Assembly: GCA_944388215.1 (NCBI GenBank)
Contig: CALXHT010000006.1
Span: 1-64,000 of the forward strand
Reading direction: 5' to 3'
From: an uncultured Gemmiger sp.
GTDB lineage: Bacteria > Bacillota > Clostridia > Oscillospirales > Ruminococcaceae
Length of the DNA stretch: 64,000 nt
Position 1 is the stretch's first letter. Each line of letters opens with the position of its first letter. The notes below the pieces were generated by a model. That model was not told the DNA's origin. It saw only the letters and a program-made list of their open reading frames with translations, and made no database searches. Shown here in pieces: positions 41,762-52,298 of this stretch. The translations under genes and the position numbers were made by a program.

Positions 41762-42982
41762 TCAGGAGATGGTGGCGGGTTCCCGGTCCTCATCGGAGGC
41801 CTCCGCCTCGCAGGCGGCAGGTTCCTCCGGCGGGACGGCGTCCCGGTGGTTGCCCTCGGCGTCGATGCCGCGGCGGTCCAGCAGGTAGACCACGATCTCA
41901 TGGAGCAGCCCGAAGAGGGTGGCGAACAGCGGCACGCCGATGAGCATGCCCACCAGCCCGAAGAGGTCGCCGCCCACCACGATGGAGAACAGCACCCACA
42001 GCGAGGAGATGCCGATGGACTGGCCCAGGATCTTGGGGCCGATGAAGTTGCCGTCCAGCTGCTGGATGAAGAGGATGAGCACCGCGAAGATCAGCGCCTG
42101 GACGGGGTCCACCAGCAGCAGGATGAAGATGCTGGGGATGGCGCCGATGAAGGGACCGAACACCGGGATGATGTTGGTGATGCCCACAAAGACGCTGACC
42201 AGCAGCGCGAAGTCCAGCCGCAGGATGGACATGAGCACAAAGGTGAGCACGCCGATGATGAGGGAATCAATGATCTTGCCCACAAAGAAGCCGGTGAAGT
42301 TCTCGTTGGTGTAGCGGCAGATGCGCAGCGTGTTGTTGGCCACCGATTCCGGCAGGAAGGCGTGGACCAGCGTCTTGAGCTGGTGGATCAGTTTGTCCTT
42401 GCCGGCCAGCATGTAGATGCTGGAGGCCACCGCCGTGAAGACCGCCACAAAGTTGGAGGCCACACTGCCGATGGTGGTGACGATCTGGGGCATGGCAGCG
42501 GCCGCCACCGCGTACAGTTCCGACATCATCGTCTCGGAATCGTCCAGGATGCGCAGGACGCTCTCCATCCGCAGGCCGTACTGATCCTGCAGGAAGAGCA
42601 GCGTCTTCTGCAGGCTCTCGAAGTAGCCGGGCAGGCTGTTGAAGAGGATGGAAATGCTGGAAAGGATCTGCGGCACCACCAGCCAGCCCAGCAGCACCAG
42701 CAGCAGAGCCGCCACGATGTAGGACAGCAGGATGGCGGCCCACCGCATGCCGGGCGATTCCCGGAAGAGGACCCGGTGGAACCATTTGGTCATGGGATTG
42801 AGCACAAAGGCGATGACCACGCCCCCCGCAAAGGGGGAGAGGATGCGCAGCAGCTCGGTGAAGCCGCCCACGAAATAACCCAGGTTGCTCAGGAACAGAT
42901 AAAAAGCGATGCTGGCAAAGACCAGACTGACCCATTCCAACATGGTATCGGGCTTTTTATCCCAGAAATGTTTGATGCTCAA
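41762..42982 (-). CDS. AI-2E-family transporter (first of a pair)
   Basis: The 406-residue protein has about eight helices with the family features (GGVVIAFVLNPMTKW, TNIIPVFGPFIGAIPSIFILLL, FIQQLDGNFIGPKILGQSIGISSLWVLFSIVVGG). The name derives from YdgG/TqsA, but most members have unknown substrates and some are Na+/H+ antiporters. The likely start is TTG with AAGGGG about 11 nt upstream. A promoter (TTGTGT, 17 nt, TACAAT) lies at 43020-43048. It ends in a hydrophilic acidic tail. Confidence 0.85.
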   Translation of the reverse strand: MSIKHFWDKKPDTMLEWVSLVFASIAFYLFLSNLGYFVGGFTELLRILSPFAGGVVIAFVLNPMTKWFHRVLFRESPGMRWAAILLSYIVAALLLVLLGWLVVPQILSSISILFNSLPGYFESLQKTLLFLQDQYGLRMESVLRILDDSETMMSELYAVAAAAMPQIVTTIGSVASNFVAVFTAVASSIYMLAGKDKLIHQLKTLVHAFLPESVANNTLRICRYTNENFTGFFVGKIIDSLIIGVLTFVLMSILRLDFALLVSVFVGITNIIPVFGPFIGAIPSIFILLLVDPVQALIFAVLILFIQQLDGNFIGPKILGQSIGISSLWVLFSIVVGGDLFGLVGMLIGVPLFATLFGLLHEIVVYLLDRRGIDAEGNHRDAVPPEEPAACEAEASDEDREPATIS

Positions 42983-43019
42983 GGTTGCAGTTTCCCCTTT
43001 TTTCTACGTCTTCCCTTCT

Positions 43020-43048
43020 ATTGTACCGTCCGCCGCATGAAGACACAA
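43020..43048 (-). promoter_or_regulatory. Promoter of the first AI-2E gene
   Basis: TTGTGT (43043-43048) and TACAAT (43020-43025) on the minus strand are 17 nt apart. Confidence 0.5.
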
Positions 43049-43059
43049 GGGGCCACTTG

Positions 43060-44205
43060 TTAATTTTTTATGTCGGACAGGGGGTTGCCGTCCTCGTCGA
43101 TGCCCCGGGCCGCCAGACCGGCGCCCACCGCCTCCCGGAGCAGCGTGACGATGACCGCCAGGGTGGGCACACCGATGACCATGCCGGGGATGCCGAACAG
43201 GTTGCCGCCCACGATGATGGCCAGCAGCACCCCCAGGCCCGGCAGGCCGGTGGCGCTGCCGATGATGCGGGGGGCAATGAAGTTGCCATCCACCTGCTGG
43301 ACCACCAGGATGATGAGGACGAATTCCACCGCCTGCAGCGGGGATTCCAGCAGCAGGATGACGGCTCCCGGCACCGCGCCGATGAAGGGACCCAGCACCG
43401 GGATGATGTTGGTCACACCCACCAGCACGGCGATGAGGGGGGCGTAGTCCAGCCGGAACACCGACATGAGGATGAAGGTCTCCACCCCCACCAGCAAAGC
43501 ATCCACCAGCTGGCCGCCGATGTAGCCGCTGAAGGTGCGGTTGGCCATGGTGCACACCGAGAAGAGGCTGCCAGCCTGGCGGGGCGGCAGCGCCGCCCGC
43601 AGGCAGGTGCGCGCCCCCCGCAGCAGCAGATCCTTGCTGCCCAGCAGGTAGATGCTCACCGCCAGCGTCACGAAGCCGTCCATGGCCACACCGGCCACCC
43701 CCGCCGCCGCGCCGGCCGCCGCCTGGGCCGCCTGGCCCGACACCGACTTGAACCAGTTCTGCAGTTCCTTGGTCAGTTCGCCCACATAGCTTTCCAGGGT
43801 GGCGGTATCGATGCCGAAGGTCTGCTGCACCCAGGTCAGGGCGTTCTGGATATCCTCCTCATAGCTGCTCAGGCTGTTCACGAAGGAGGTGATGCTCTGC
43901 ACCAGCTGGGGCACCACCAGCGAGAGGAGCAGCGCCACCACGCTGAACAGCAGAAGATAGCTGAGCAGCACCGCGAAGCCCCGCTTGCCGCCGAAGAGTT
44001 TGCCGGCGAAAAACCGGGCGGGAATATCCAGCACATAGGCCAGCACGATGCCCCAGGCGAAGGGGCTTAGGATATCGAGAAATTTCTGCACGCCCCCCGC
44101 GATGGCCGGCAGCTGCCATACCACGCCGAAGATCACCGCCACGCCCAGCGCCAGGCGCAGGAAATCGCCGGACGTTCTGGGGGTGCGTTCCAACCAGTGT
44201 TTCAA
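43060..44205 (-). CDS. AI-2E-family transporter (second of a pair)
   Basis: I place the start at TTG 44205 because GGGGAGGA lies 7 nt upstream; an ATG 54 nt earlier would overlap an extended -10 box. This gives 381 residues starting MKHWLERTPRTS. It shares the family core with its neighbour (TNIIPVLGPFIGAVPGAVILLL, VVQQVDGNFIAPRIIGSATGLPGLGVLLAIIVGG). The two are tandem paralogues. Confidence 0.85.
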   Translation of the reverse strand: MKHWLERTPRTSGDFLRLALGVAVIFGVVWQLPAIAGGVQKFLDILSPFAWGIVLAYVLDIPARFFAGKLFGGKRGFAVLLSYLLLFSVVALLLSLVVPQLVQSITSFVNSLSSYEEDIQNALTWVQQTFGIDTATLESYVGELTKELQNWFKSVSGQAAQAAAGAAAGVAGVAMDGFVTLAVSIYLLGSKDLLLRGARTCLRAALPPRQAGSLFSVCTMANRTFSGYIGGQLVDALLVGVETFILMSVFRLDYAPLIAVLVGVTNIIPVLGPFIGAVPGAVILLLESPLQAVEFVLIILVVQQVDGNFIAPRIIGSATGLPGLGVLLAIIVGGNLFGIPGMVIGVPTLAVIVTLLREAVGAGLAARGIDEDGNPLSDIKN

Positions 44206-44242
44206 AAGAAGGTCCTCCCCGGATTCGTTGTGTTTGTTCGCC

Positions 44243-44251
44243 ATTATAGCA
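44243..44251 (-). promoter_or_regulatory. Extended -10 promoter of the second AI-2E gene
   Basis: The minus strand shows TGCTATAAT, an extended -10 element with only a weak -35, about 40 nt before the TTG start. Confidence 0.55.
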
Positions 44252-44301
44252 TATCCCATGTGAATATGCCACCGAAGCGGCGCCCCAAACCAGAATTTTA
44301 C

Positions 44302-44335
44302 AAAAAAGCGGCCCGCGCCCGATGCGCAGACCGCA
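44302..44335 (-). terminator. Terminator of the aconitase gene
   Basis: An imperfect GC-rich hairpin with GCGG/CCGC ends is followed on the minus strand by TTTTTTG. Confidence 0.7.
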
Positions 44336-44340
44336 GAAGA

Positions 44341-46587
44341 TCAGTGGTTCTTGTAGTAGTTGATGAGGCAGCCGTCCGCCAGGATCTGGCGCTCGGCGTC
44401 GGTCATGGCGCCCAGCCGCACGGTGAACGTCACGAGGCCGCCGTCCGGCTTGACCGCCACAGCCTCCAGCTCATCCGCCGCCTCCAGCAGCGCCTTGCGC
44501 ACGCCGGGCAGGAAGACGTAGTCGCCGTTGTCCAGCACGTTGGGGGTATCCAGCAGGAAGGGCAGCATGCCCCAGTTGATGCAGTTGGAGCGGTACCGCT
44601 TGGTGGCGTACTCGCAGGCAAAGTTGGCCGCACCGCCCAGCACCCGCTGGCAGCTGGCCGCCTGTTCCCGGGCGGAACCGTCGCCGGGCTTGTTGGCGAA
44701 GATGGCCGAGCCGATGTTGGTGGCCATTGCATCGGGGGTGTAGCCCAGCTTGGCCAGTTCGGCGTAAACCTTCGCCACCTCCTCCGGCAGGCTGCCGGCG
44801 CGGCGGGCCTCATCCAGGGCGTGGACCGCCTTGGCACTGGGCACATAGGCCGGGTCCTTGCGGGAGAGGGTGAACTCCGCCAGACGCAGCGGGTTGGACC
44901 GGAAGGAGGAAGTCTCGCCGGAGGGGATCAGCTCGTCGGTGGTGGTCACCGGGTCGGTGATGTAGCTGACGATCTTCACCAGCAGGTCATCGCTGAGGGC
45001 GGGCTGCTCGGGCCAGTCCTTGATGTTGGGGCCGAACTTCAGGGCGTAGTCCGGTTCGGGATGGCCCCAGCCGTTGTAGACCCGCTTGTCGTAGACGCCC
45101 TGGTCGAAGTGATACTCGGGGGCGGTGTACTCGCTGTCGCAGACCTCGCTGGCGGCGGTCAGGTAGCCGCCGTTGGCCGCCGTGGCCGCAATGGACCGCG
45201 CGTCCATGAGGGCCACCGCGCTGATCTGGCCCTCGCCGGGCTTGGAACCCTCCCGGTTGGGGAAGTTGCGGGTGGTGTGGCGGATGGAGAACTCCCCGTT
45301 GGCCGGGGTGTCGCCGGCGCCGAAGCAGGGACCGCAGAAGCACTCCCGGAAGATGCCGCCCGCACTGACAATGTCCGCCACCGCGCCGTTCTTCACCAGT
45401 TCCAGGTAGGTAGGCATGCTGTCCGGGTAGACGCTGAACTTGAACTCGCCGTTGCCGCAGCTCTTGCCCCGCAAGATCTCGGCCACCGCGCATATATTCT
45501 CATAGGTACCGCCGGAACAGCCGGCCACCACGCCCTGCTCCACATAGATGCGGCCGTCGGGCTGCACCTTGCTCACCAGGTCCATCGTCACCTTGCCGCC
45601 CAGCTGCTTGTTGGCCTGCTCCTGGGCCGCCGCCAGAATCTCTTTGGCGTTGGCCTTCAGTTCCCGGATGGGGTAGGCGTAGCTGGGATGCATGGGCAGA
45701 GCGATCATGCACTCCACGGTGGAAAGATCCAGCTCGATGCAGCCGTCGTAGTAGGCCACATCGGCGGGTTTCAGTTCCTTGTAGGCCTCGGGGCGGCCGT
45801 GCTGGACAAAATACTGCTCCGTCACTTCGTCGGTCTGCCAGATGGAGGACCAGCAGGTGGTCTCGGTGGTCATGACATCGATGCCGTTGCGGTAGTCCGC
45901 CGACAGGTTGGCCACGCCGGGGCCGATGAATTCCATCACCTTGTTCTTCACATAGCCGTTGGCATAGGTGGCGCCCACCAGCGCCAGCGCCACGTCGTGG
46001 GGACCCACGCCGGGGTTGGGCTTGCCGGTGAGGTAGATGGCCACCACGCCGGGGTAGGCCATATCATAGGTACGGCCCACCAGCTGCTTGGCCAGCTCGC
46101 CGCCGCCCTCGCCCACCGCCATGGTGCCCAAGGCGCCGTAGCGGGTGTGGGAGTCGGACCCCAGGATCATCCGGCCGCAGCCCGACATCATCTCCCGGTT
46201 GTAGCTGTGGATGACCGCCATGTTCGGCGGTACATAGATGCCGCCGTATTTGTGGGCGGCAGAGAGGGCAAACTGATGGTCGTCCTCGTTGATGGTACCG
46301 CCCACCGCGCACAGGGAGTTGTGGCAGTTGGTCATGACATAGGGCAGCGGGAAGCGCTCCATGCCGGAGGCCCGGGCCGTCTGGATGATGCCCACGTAGG
46401 TGATGTCGTGGCTGGTCATGGAGTCGAACTTCATGCGCAGGTTGGCCATGTCACCGCTGGTGTTGTGGGCCTCCAGAATGGACCAGGCAATGGTGCCGCG
46501 GCGCGCGTCGGCCTGGCTGACGCCGGCGGGGGCGCTGTCCTGCAGCGCACCGTTCACAAGATACACGCCCTGGGGGTGCAGTTTCAT
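44341..46587 (-). CDS. acn: Aconitate hydratase
   Basis: The start at 46587 has GGAGGG about 10 nt upstream, giving 748 residues. It catalyses citrate to isocitrate. The [4Fe-4S] cluster cysteines are in GCSGGTYENI and CFCGPCFGAGDTPANG; SFSIRHTT-type and NFPNREGSKPGEGQISAVALMDARSIAATAANGG motifs match the aconitase/IPM isomerase family. It is divergent from citrate synthase, which makes its substrate. No isocitrate dehydrogenase gene is nearby. Confidence 0.93.
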   Translation of the reverse strand: MKLHPQGVYLVNGALQDSAPAGVSQADARRGTIAWSILEAHNTSGDMANLRMKFDSMTSHDITYVGIIQTARASGMERFPLPYVMTNCHNSLCAVGGTINEDDHQFALSAAHKYGGIYVPPNMAVIHSYNREMMSGCGRMILGSDSHTRYGALGTMAVGEGGGELAKQLVGRTYDMAYPGVVAIYLTGKPNPGVGPHDVALALVGATYANGYVKNKVMEFIGPGVANLSADYRNGIDVMTTETTCWSSIWQTDEVTEQYFVQHGRPEAYKELKPADVAYYDGCIELDLSTVECMIALPMHPSYAYPIRELKANAKEILAAAQEQANKQLGGKVTMDLVSKVQPDGRIYVEQGVVAGCSGGTYENICAVAEILRGKSCGNGEFKFSVYPDSMPTYLELVKNGAVADIVSAGGIFRECFCGPCFGAGDTPANGEFSIRHTTRNFPNREGSKPGEGQISAVALMDARSIAATAANGGYLTAASEVCDSEYTAPEYHFDQGVYDKRVYNGWGHPEPDYALKFGPNIKDWPEQPALSDDLLVKIVSYITDPVTTTDELIPSGETSSFRSNPLRLAEFTLSRKDPAYVPSAKAVHALDEARRAGSLPEEVAKVYAELAKLGYTPDAMATNIGSAIFANKPGDGSAREQAASCQRVLGGAANFACEYATKRYRSNCINWGMLPFLLDTPNVLDNGDYVFLPGVRKALLEAADELEAVAVKPDGGLVTFTVRLGAMTDAERQILADGCLINYYKNH

Positions 46588-46663
46588 CGTGGATATTCCC
46601 TCCGTTTCCGATTCCGAAAAGCAGCGTGTATGCACACTGCCCGATGCTATAAACTCTTCCTAC

Positions 46664-46814
46664 ACTATACCCGCTTTAGTCAGGGTTGTCAACGCGGATT
46701 TTTATGCAGTACCGGGTAAAACGCCCACCAGCTTAATAAAATAAAGTGTCTCCTTGTCCATTCTGACAGAATTTTAAGTTTTTTCTTGACGAAGCGTGAA
46801 AAGCATACTAAAAT
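46664..46814. promoter_or_regulatory. Divergent acn and gltA promoters
   Basis: For acn the minus strand has TTGACA (46687-46692), 17 nt, TATAGT (46664-46669). For gltA the plus strand has TTGACG (46786-46791), 17 nt, TAAAAT (46809-46814). The 311-nt gap contains no other recognisable element. Confidence 0.7.
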
Positions 46815-46898
46815 GACAGTATTCACCGCGCTAAAGCGCTTGGCATGGCAGGCGCATGCCGCGCGAATAAATATGCAACCAGAGAGAGGGGCTTGCCG

Positions 46899-48275
46899 AT
46901 GTATTACCCGGACGTACCGGCCCTGGAGCCGGATGAACTGGAACTGCTTTGCCACGAGTACATGGAGCACAACGCGCACCTGGACCCCAAACTGGCGGAC
47001 CAGATGGGCGTCAAGCGCGGTCTGCGCAACCTGGACGGTACCGGCGTACTGGCCGGCATCACCAACGTGTCCAGCGTTATCGGCTACGACAAAACGGCGG
47101 ACGGCACCATTGTGCCCATTCCCGGCCGGCTGGTCTACCGCGGCATCGACATCGATACCCTGGCCGCCGAGGCGGACAACCACGACCGTTTCCTCTTTGA
47201 GGAGGTGGTGTGGCTGCTGCTCTTCGGCTCGCTGCCCAACAGGGAGCAGCACGCCAAGTTCTGCAAGCTGCTGGAACATCACCGGGAACTGCCCCGGGGC
47301 TTTGCGGACGACATGATCCTCAACTCCCCCTCCCCCAACCTGATGAACAAGATGGCCCGCAGCGTGCTGGCCATGTACAGCTACGACGAGCACGCCGAGG
47401 ATTCCAGCCTGCCCAACATCCTGCGGCAGAGCATCAACCTCATCGCCGAGCTGCCCACCATGATGGTCAACGCCTACCAGATCAAGCGCCGGGTGTACGA
47501 CCGGTCCAGCATGTACTTCCATCTGCCCACCGAGGGCCAGAGCACGGCGGAGCACATTCTGAGCACCTACCGCGCCGACCAGAAGTTCACCCACGAGGAA
47601 GCCCGCCTGCTGGACCTCTGCCTGATGGTCCACGCCGACCACGGCGGCGGCAACTGCTCCACCTTCACCTGCCGTGTGCTGTCCAGCTCCGGCACCGACA
47701 CCTACGCGGCCATCTCGGCGGCCATCGGCGCGCTGAAAGGTCCCAAGCACGGCGGCGCCAACCTGAAGGTCATGCACCAGCTGGACTACATCCTGGAGAA
47801 TGTGGAAAATCCCGCCGACGATGACGAGGTGCGGGAGTTCCTGCGCAAGATCATCCGCAAGAAGGCCGGCGACGGCAGCGGCCTGATCTACGGCATGGGC
47901 CACGCGGTGTACACCGTCAGCGACCCCCGCGCCCAGATCCTGAAGAACCATGCCCGCCGCATGGCCTACGCCAAGGGCTACGACGAGGAATTCGAGATGC
48001 TGTGCAGCATCGAGCGGCTGGCCCCCCAGGTCTTTGCAGAGGAGAAGCACGGCCCCAAGAAGGTCTGTGCCAACGTGGACCTGTTCAGCGGGCTGATCTA
48101 CCGTATGCTGGGCATCAGCGAGGATCTGTACACCCCGCTGTTTGCCATCGCCCGTGTGCCGGGCTGGTGTGCCCACCGGGTGGAGGAAGTGGAGTTTGCC
48201 AACCGCATCATCCGCCCCGCCTACAAGTATGTGGGCAAGCCCCAGCCCTACATCACGCTGGCCGAACGTCCCTGA
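46899..48275 (+). CDS. gltA: Citrate synthase
   Basis: The 458-residue enzyme condenses acetyl-CoA and oxaloacetate. GAGAGGGG lies upstream of the ATG at 46899. The catalytic His motifs are present (MVHADHGGGNCSTFTCRV, GALKGPKHGGAN, YGMGHAVYTVSDPRAQ), as is a conserved late region (VPGWCAHRVEEV). Together with aconitase it can make isocitrate for glutamate synthesis in an anaerobe. Length is in the normal 430-460 range. Confidence 0.95.
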   Translation: MYYPDVPALEPDELELLCHEYMEHNAHLDPKLADQMGVKRGLRNLDGTGVLAGITNVSSVIGYDKTADGTIVPIPGRLVYRGIDIDTLAAEADNHDRFLFEEVVWLLLFGSLPNREQHAKFCKLLEHHRELPRGFADDMILNSPSPNLMNKMARSVLAMYSYDEHAEDSSLPNILRQSINLIAELPTMMVNAYQIKRRVYDRSSMYFHLPTEGQSTAEHILSTYRADQKFTHEEARLLDLCLMVHADHGGGNCSTFTCRVLSSSGTDTYAAISAAIGALKGPKHGGANLKVMHQLDYILENVENPADDDEVREFLRKIIRKKAGDGSGLIYGMGHAVYTVSDPRAQILKNHARRMAYAKGYDEEFEMLCSIERLAPQVFAEEKHGPKKVCANVDLFSGLIYRMLGISEDLYTPLFAIARVPGWCAHRVEEVEFANRIIRPAYKYVGKPQPYITLAERP

Positions 48276-48281
48276 TCAAAA

Positions 48282-48456
48282 GGGGGAACAGCCCCGCACG
48301 GCAATTGCCTGCCGGGTCTGTTCCCCCCTTTTTAGAATCCCCCTCGACAAAACAGACCGGCAAATCGCGCACTGTCCGCACACAATTTGCCGGTCTGTTT
48401 TCCTGTATGTATCTGCGCCATCGGAAGATGTCCGCCGGCGCAGATATTTTTTATGT
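48282..48456 (+). terminator. Three consecutive terminator-like hairpins after gltA
   Basis: Hairpin 1 (48282-48334) ends in CCCTTTTT. Hairpin 2 (about 48348-48402) pairs AAAACAGACCGGCAAAT with ATTTGCCGGTCTGTTTT, an almost perfect 17-bp stem with T runs on both sides, so it serves both strands. Hairpin 3 (about 48408-48456) pairs ATCTGCGCC with GGCGCAGAT and ends in ATTTTTT. They separate gltA from the convergent azlD. Confidence 0.75.
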
Positions 48457-48460
48457 TATT

Positions 48461-48793
48461 TCATACAAAAACGACCTGTACCAGAATCATATAGAATACC
48501 GTGCCGGCGGCGATGCTCAAAAGGGTGTTTTTCCGCCAGCACTGCAGCCCCACCACGGCGGCCCCGGCCAGCAGTTCGGGCAGGGCGTGGTTGGGGCCCA
48601 GGGGATCGGTATTGCGCAGGCAGTAGACCACCAGCATGGCCATGATGGCGCCGGGCAGCACCCGGCCCAGGTAGACCACGTACCGGGGCGTGGGACGACC
48701 GCCGCCGAACACCGCAAAGGGGGCAAAGCGCAGCAAGATGGTCACCGCGGCAATGACCGCCACCAGAGCGGCGGCGTGCAGATCAATGGACAT
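48461..48793 (-). CDS. azlD: AzlD-type branched-chain amino acid exporter subunit
   Basis: The 110-residue protein has three or four helices and the AzlD pattern (LRFAPFAVFGGGRPTPRYVVYLGRVLPGAIMAMLVVYCLR). With AzlC it exports branched-chain amino acids or analogues. The start overlaps the end of azlC by 11 nt. Confidence 0.9.
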   Translation of the reverse strand: MSIDLHAAALVAVIAAVTILLRFAPFAVFGGGRPTPRYVVYLGRVLPGAIMAMLVVYCLRNTDPLGPNHALPELLAGAAVVGLQCWRKNTLLSIAAGTVFYMILVQVVFV

Positions 48794-49487
48794 GGTCGTC
48801 TTCCTCCTTTCGGGGCGCTCCCACAGCCCGCAGCAGGGTGAGCACCGCCGTGATGCCGATCATGGCCGGGATGAGGAAGCCCTCCGGCCCGAAGACCAGC
48901 AGGCAGACCAGCGACACTCCCAGCCCGGTGAGCGCTGGGCGGTGGTCCCTGGTGGCACGCCACTGTTCGGTCATGACCACCAGGAAGAGGGCCGTCATGG
49001 CGAAGTCGATGCCGGTGCTGTCAAAGGGCAGCACGGCCCCCAGCAGCGCCCCCACCACGCTGCCGGCGATCCAGTACAGGTGATCGAAGAGCGACACCAG
49101 GAAGAAATACCCCTTCCGGTCCACCCCCTGGGGTACCTCGCCGCTGCACACCAGGGAGTAGGTTTCATCGGTGAGGGCAAAGATCAGGTAGGGCTTGGCG
49201 GGACCTGCGTCCCGGTAGCGCTCCACCATGGAGATGCCGTAAAACAGATGCCGGGCGTTGACGGTCAGCGTCATGAGGGCCGCCGTCACCAGCGAGGCGC
49301 CCCCCGCCAGCAGGTCCACCGCCACATACTGCATGCTGCCCGCGTAGATCAGCGCGCTCATGGCAAAGGCCCAGCCCACGCCGTAGCCCTTGGCCGCCAG
49401 CAGCACCCCGAAGCCCAGCCCCAGCACCAGGTAGCCCGCCATCACCGGCAGCGACCGCAGAAAGGCATACTTCACCGTCTTTCCCAT
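48783..49487 (-). CDS. azlC: AzlC-type branched-chain amino acid exporter
   Basis: The 234-residue membrane protein has the AzlC signature (PVMAGYLVLGLGFGVLLAAKGYGV, SALIYAGSMQYVAVDLLAGGAS, NARHLFYGISM). It is the large subunit of the AzlCD exporter. It precedes azlD. No leucine-responsive regulator gene is adjacent. Confidence 0.92.
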   Translation of the reverse strand: MGKTVKYAFLRSLPVMAGYLVLGLGFGVLLAAKGYGVGWAFAMSALIYAGSMQYVAVDLLAGGASLVTAALMTLTVNARHLFYGISMVERYRDAGPAKPYLIFALTDETYSLVCSGEVPQGVDRKGYFFLVSLFDHLYWIAGSVVGALLGAVLPFDSTGIDFAMTALFLVVMTEQWRATRDHRPALTGLGVSLVCLLVFGPEGFLIPAMIGITAVLTLLRAVGAPRKEEDDHVH

Positions 49488-49612
49488 TTCTTACGCCTCG
49501 TTTCCTTATTACACCGCTTTTTATCATAGCACAACGGTCCGGAACTCCACAAGAGTTCCGGGCCGTCCGCCACAGGGAGTCCCCGCCTCGGGGCGGGTGT
49601 CTCCCCCTCTAT

Positions 49613-51403
<1,791 letters not shown>

Positions 51404-51588
51404 AGTGCGGTTGTCCTTTCAAAAAAGACCGGTCAGGGGCTGGATGCCGCCTTGAGCCGGGCACAAAACGGCGCAGAATTTCCTGATTTGTTTTTATTGT
51501 AGCGCGTGGACGGACAGAATGTGTTGCGATTTCGTAAATAAATTTTACAAATATTACCGCACTCCCGTCAAAACAGCGCTTTAAAGCG

Positions 51589-51617
51589 TTGACGGTGGGG
51601 TCCTGTCGTGTTATAGT
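51589..51617 (+). promoter_or_regulatory. Promoter of hisB
   Basis: TTGACG (51589-51594) and TATAGT (51612-51617) are 17 nt apart, 45 nt before hisB. Confidence 0.65.
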
Positions 51618-51661
51618 TTAAGGTATATTCAGCCCTGTGGGCGGGAAGGAGCCACGCATCT

Positions 51662-52249
51662 ATGGCACGCACAGCAACGGTAATACGCACTACGCGGGAG
51701 ACCCAGATCACGCTGACGCTGAATCTGGACGGCACCGGCAAGGCGGATCTGCACACCGGCATCGGCTTTTTTGACCACATGCTGGACGGGTTTGCCCGCC
51801 ACGGTCTGTTCGATCTGGCGGTGGACTGTCACGGCGACCTGGAGGTGGACTGCCACCACACCATCGAGGACATCGGCATTGCGCTGGGCACCGCGCTGCG
51901 CCAGGCCCTGGGCGACAAGGCCGGGCTGGTGCGCTACGGCAGCTGTCTGCTCCCCATGGACGAGACGCTGGCCCTGTGTGCCGTGGATCTGGGCGGACGG
52001 CCCTACTTTGTGTATGATGCCCAGTTCTCCACCCCCGCCTGCGGCGGCATGGATACTCAGATGGCCCGGGAATTCTTTTACGCCATCTCCTACGCGGCCA
52101 TGATCAACCTGCACCTGAAGGTGCTCTACGGCGAAAACGATCACCACAAACTGGAGGCGATGTTCAAGGCCTTCGCCAAGGCGCTGGACGCCGCCACCCG
52201 CACCGATGCCCGGATCGAAGGCGTGCTCTCCACCAAGGGGACGCTGTGA
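51662..52249 (+). CDS. hisB: Imidazoleglycerol-phosphate dehydratase
   Basis: The 195-residue enzyme catalyses the seventh step of histidine synthesis. The Mn-binding motifs GIGFFDHMLDGFARHG, DCHHTIEDIGIALG and NDHHKLEAMFKAFAKAL are present. It is the single-domain form without the phosphatase. No other his gene is adjacent, so the pathway is scattered. AAGGAG precedes the ATG. glyA follows after 49 nt and may be co-transcribed. Confidence 0.95.
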   Translation: MARTATVIRTTRETQITLTLNLDGTGKADLHTGIGFFDHMLDGFARHGLFDLAVDCHGDLEVDCHHTIEDIGIALGTALRQALGDKAGLVRYGSCLLPMDETLALCAVDLGGRPYFVYDAQFSTPACGGMDTQMAREFFYAISYAAMINLHLKVLYGENDHHKLEAMFKAFAKALDAATRTDARIEGVLSTKGTL

Positions 52250-52298
52250 TCTCTGCATATACATCTGAAAGCATAGAGAATCAGGGAGGTAAAGGGAA

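Noticed and set aside
51404..51661. A CIRCE element (HrcA operator) upstream of the Hsp70 gene
   Set aside because: No TTAGCACTC-N9-GAGTGCTAA or close variant is present in the intergenic region.
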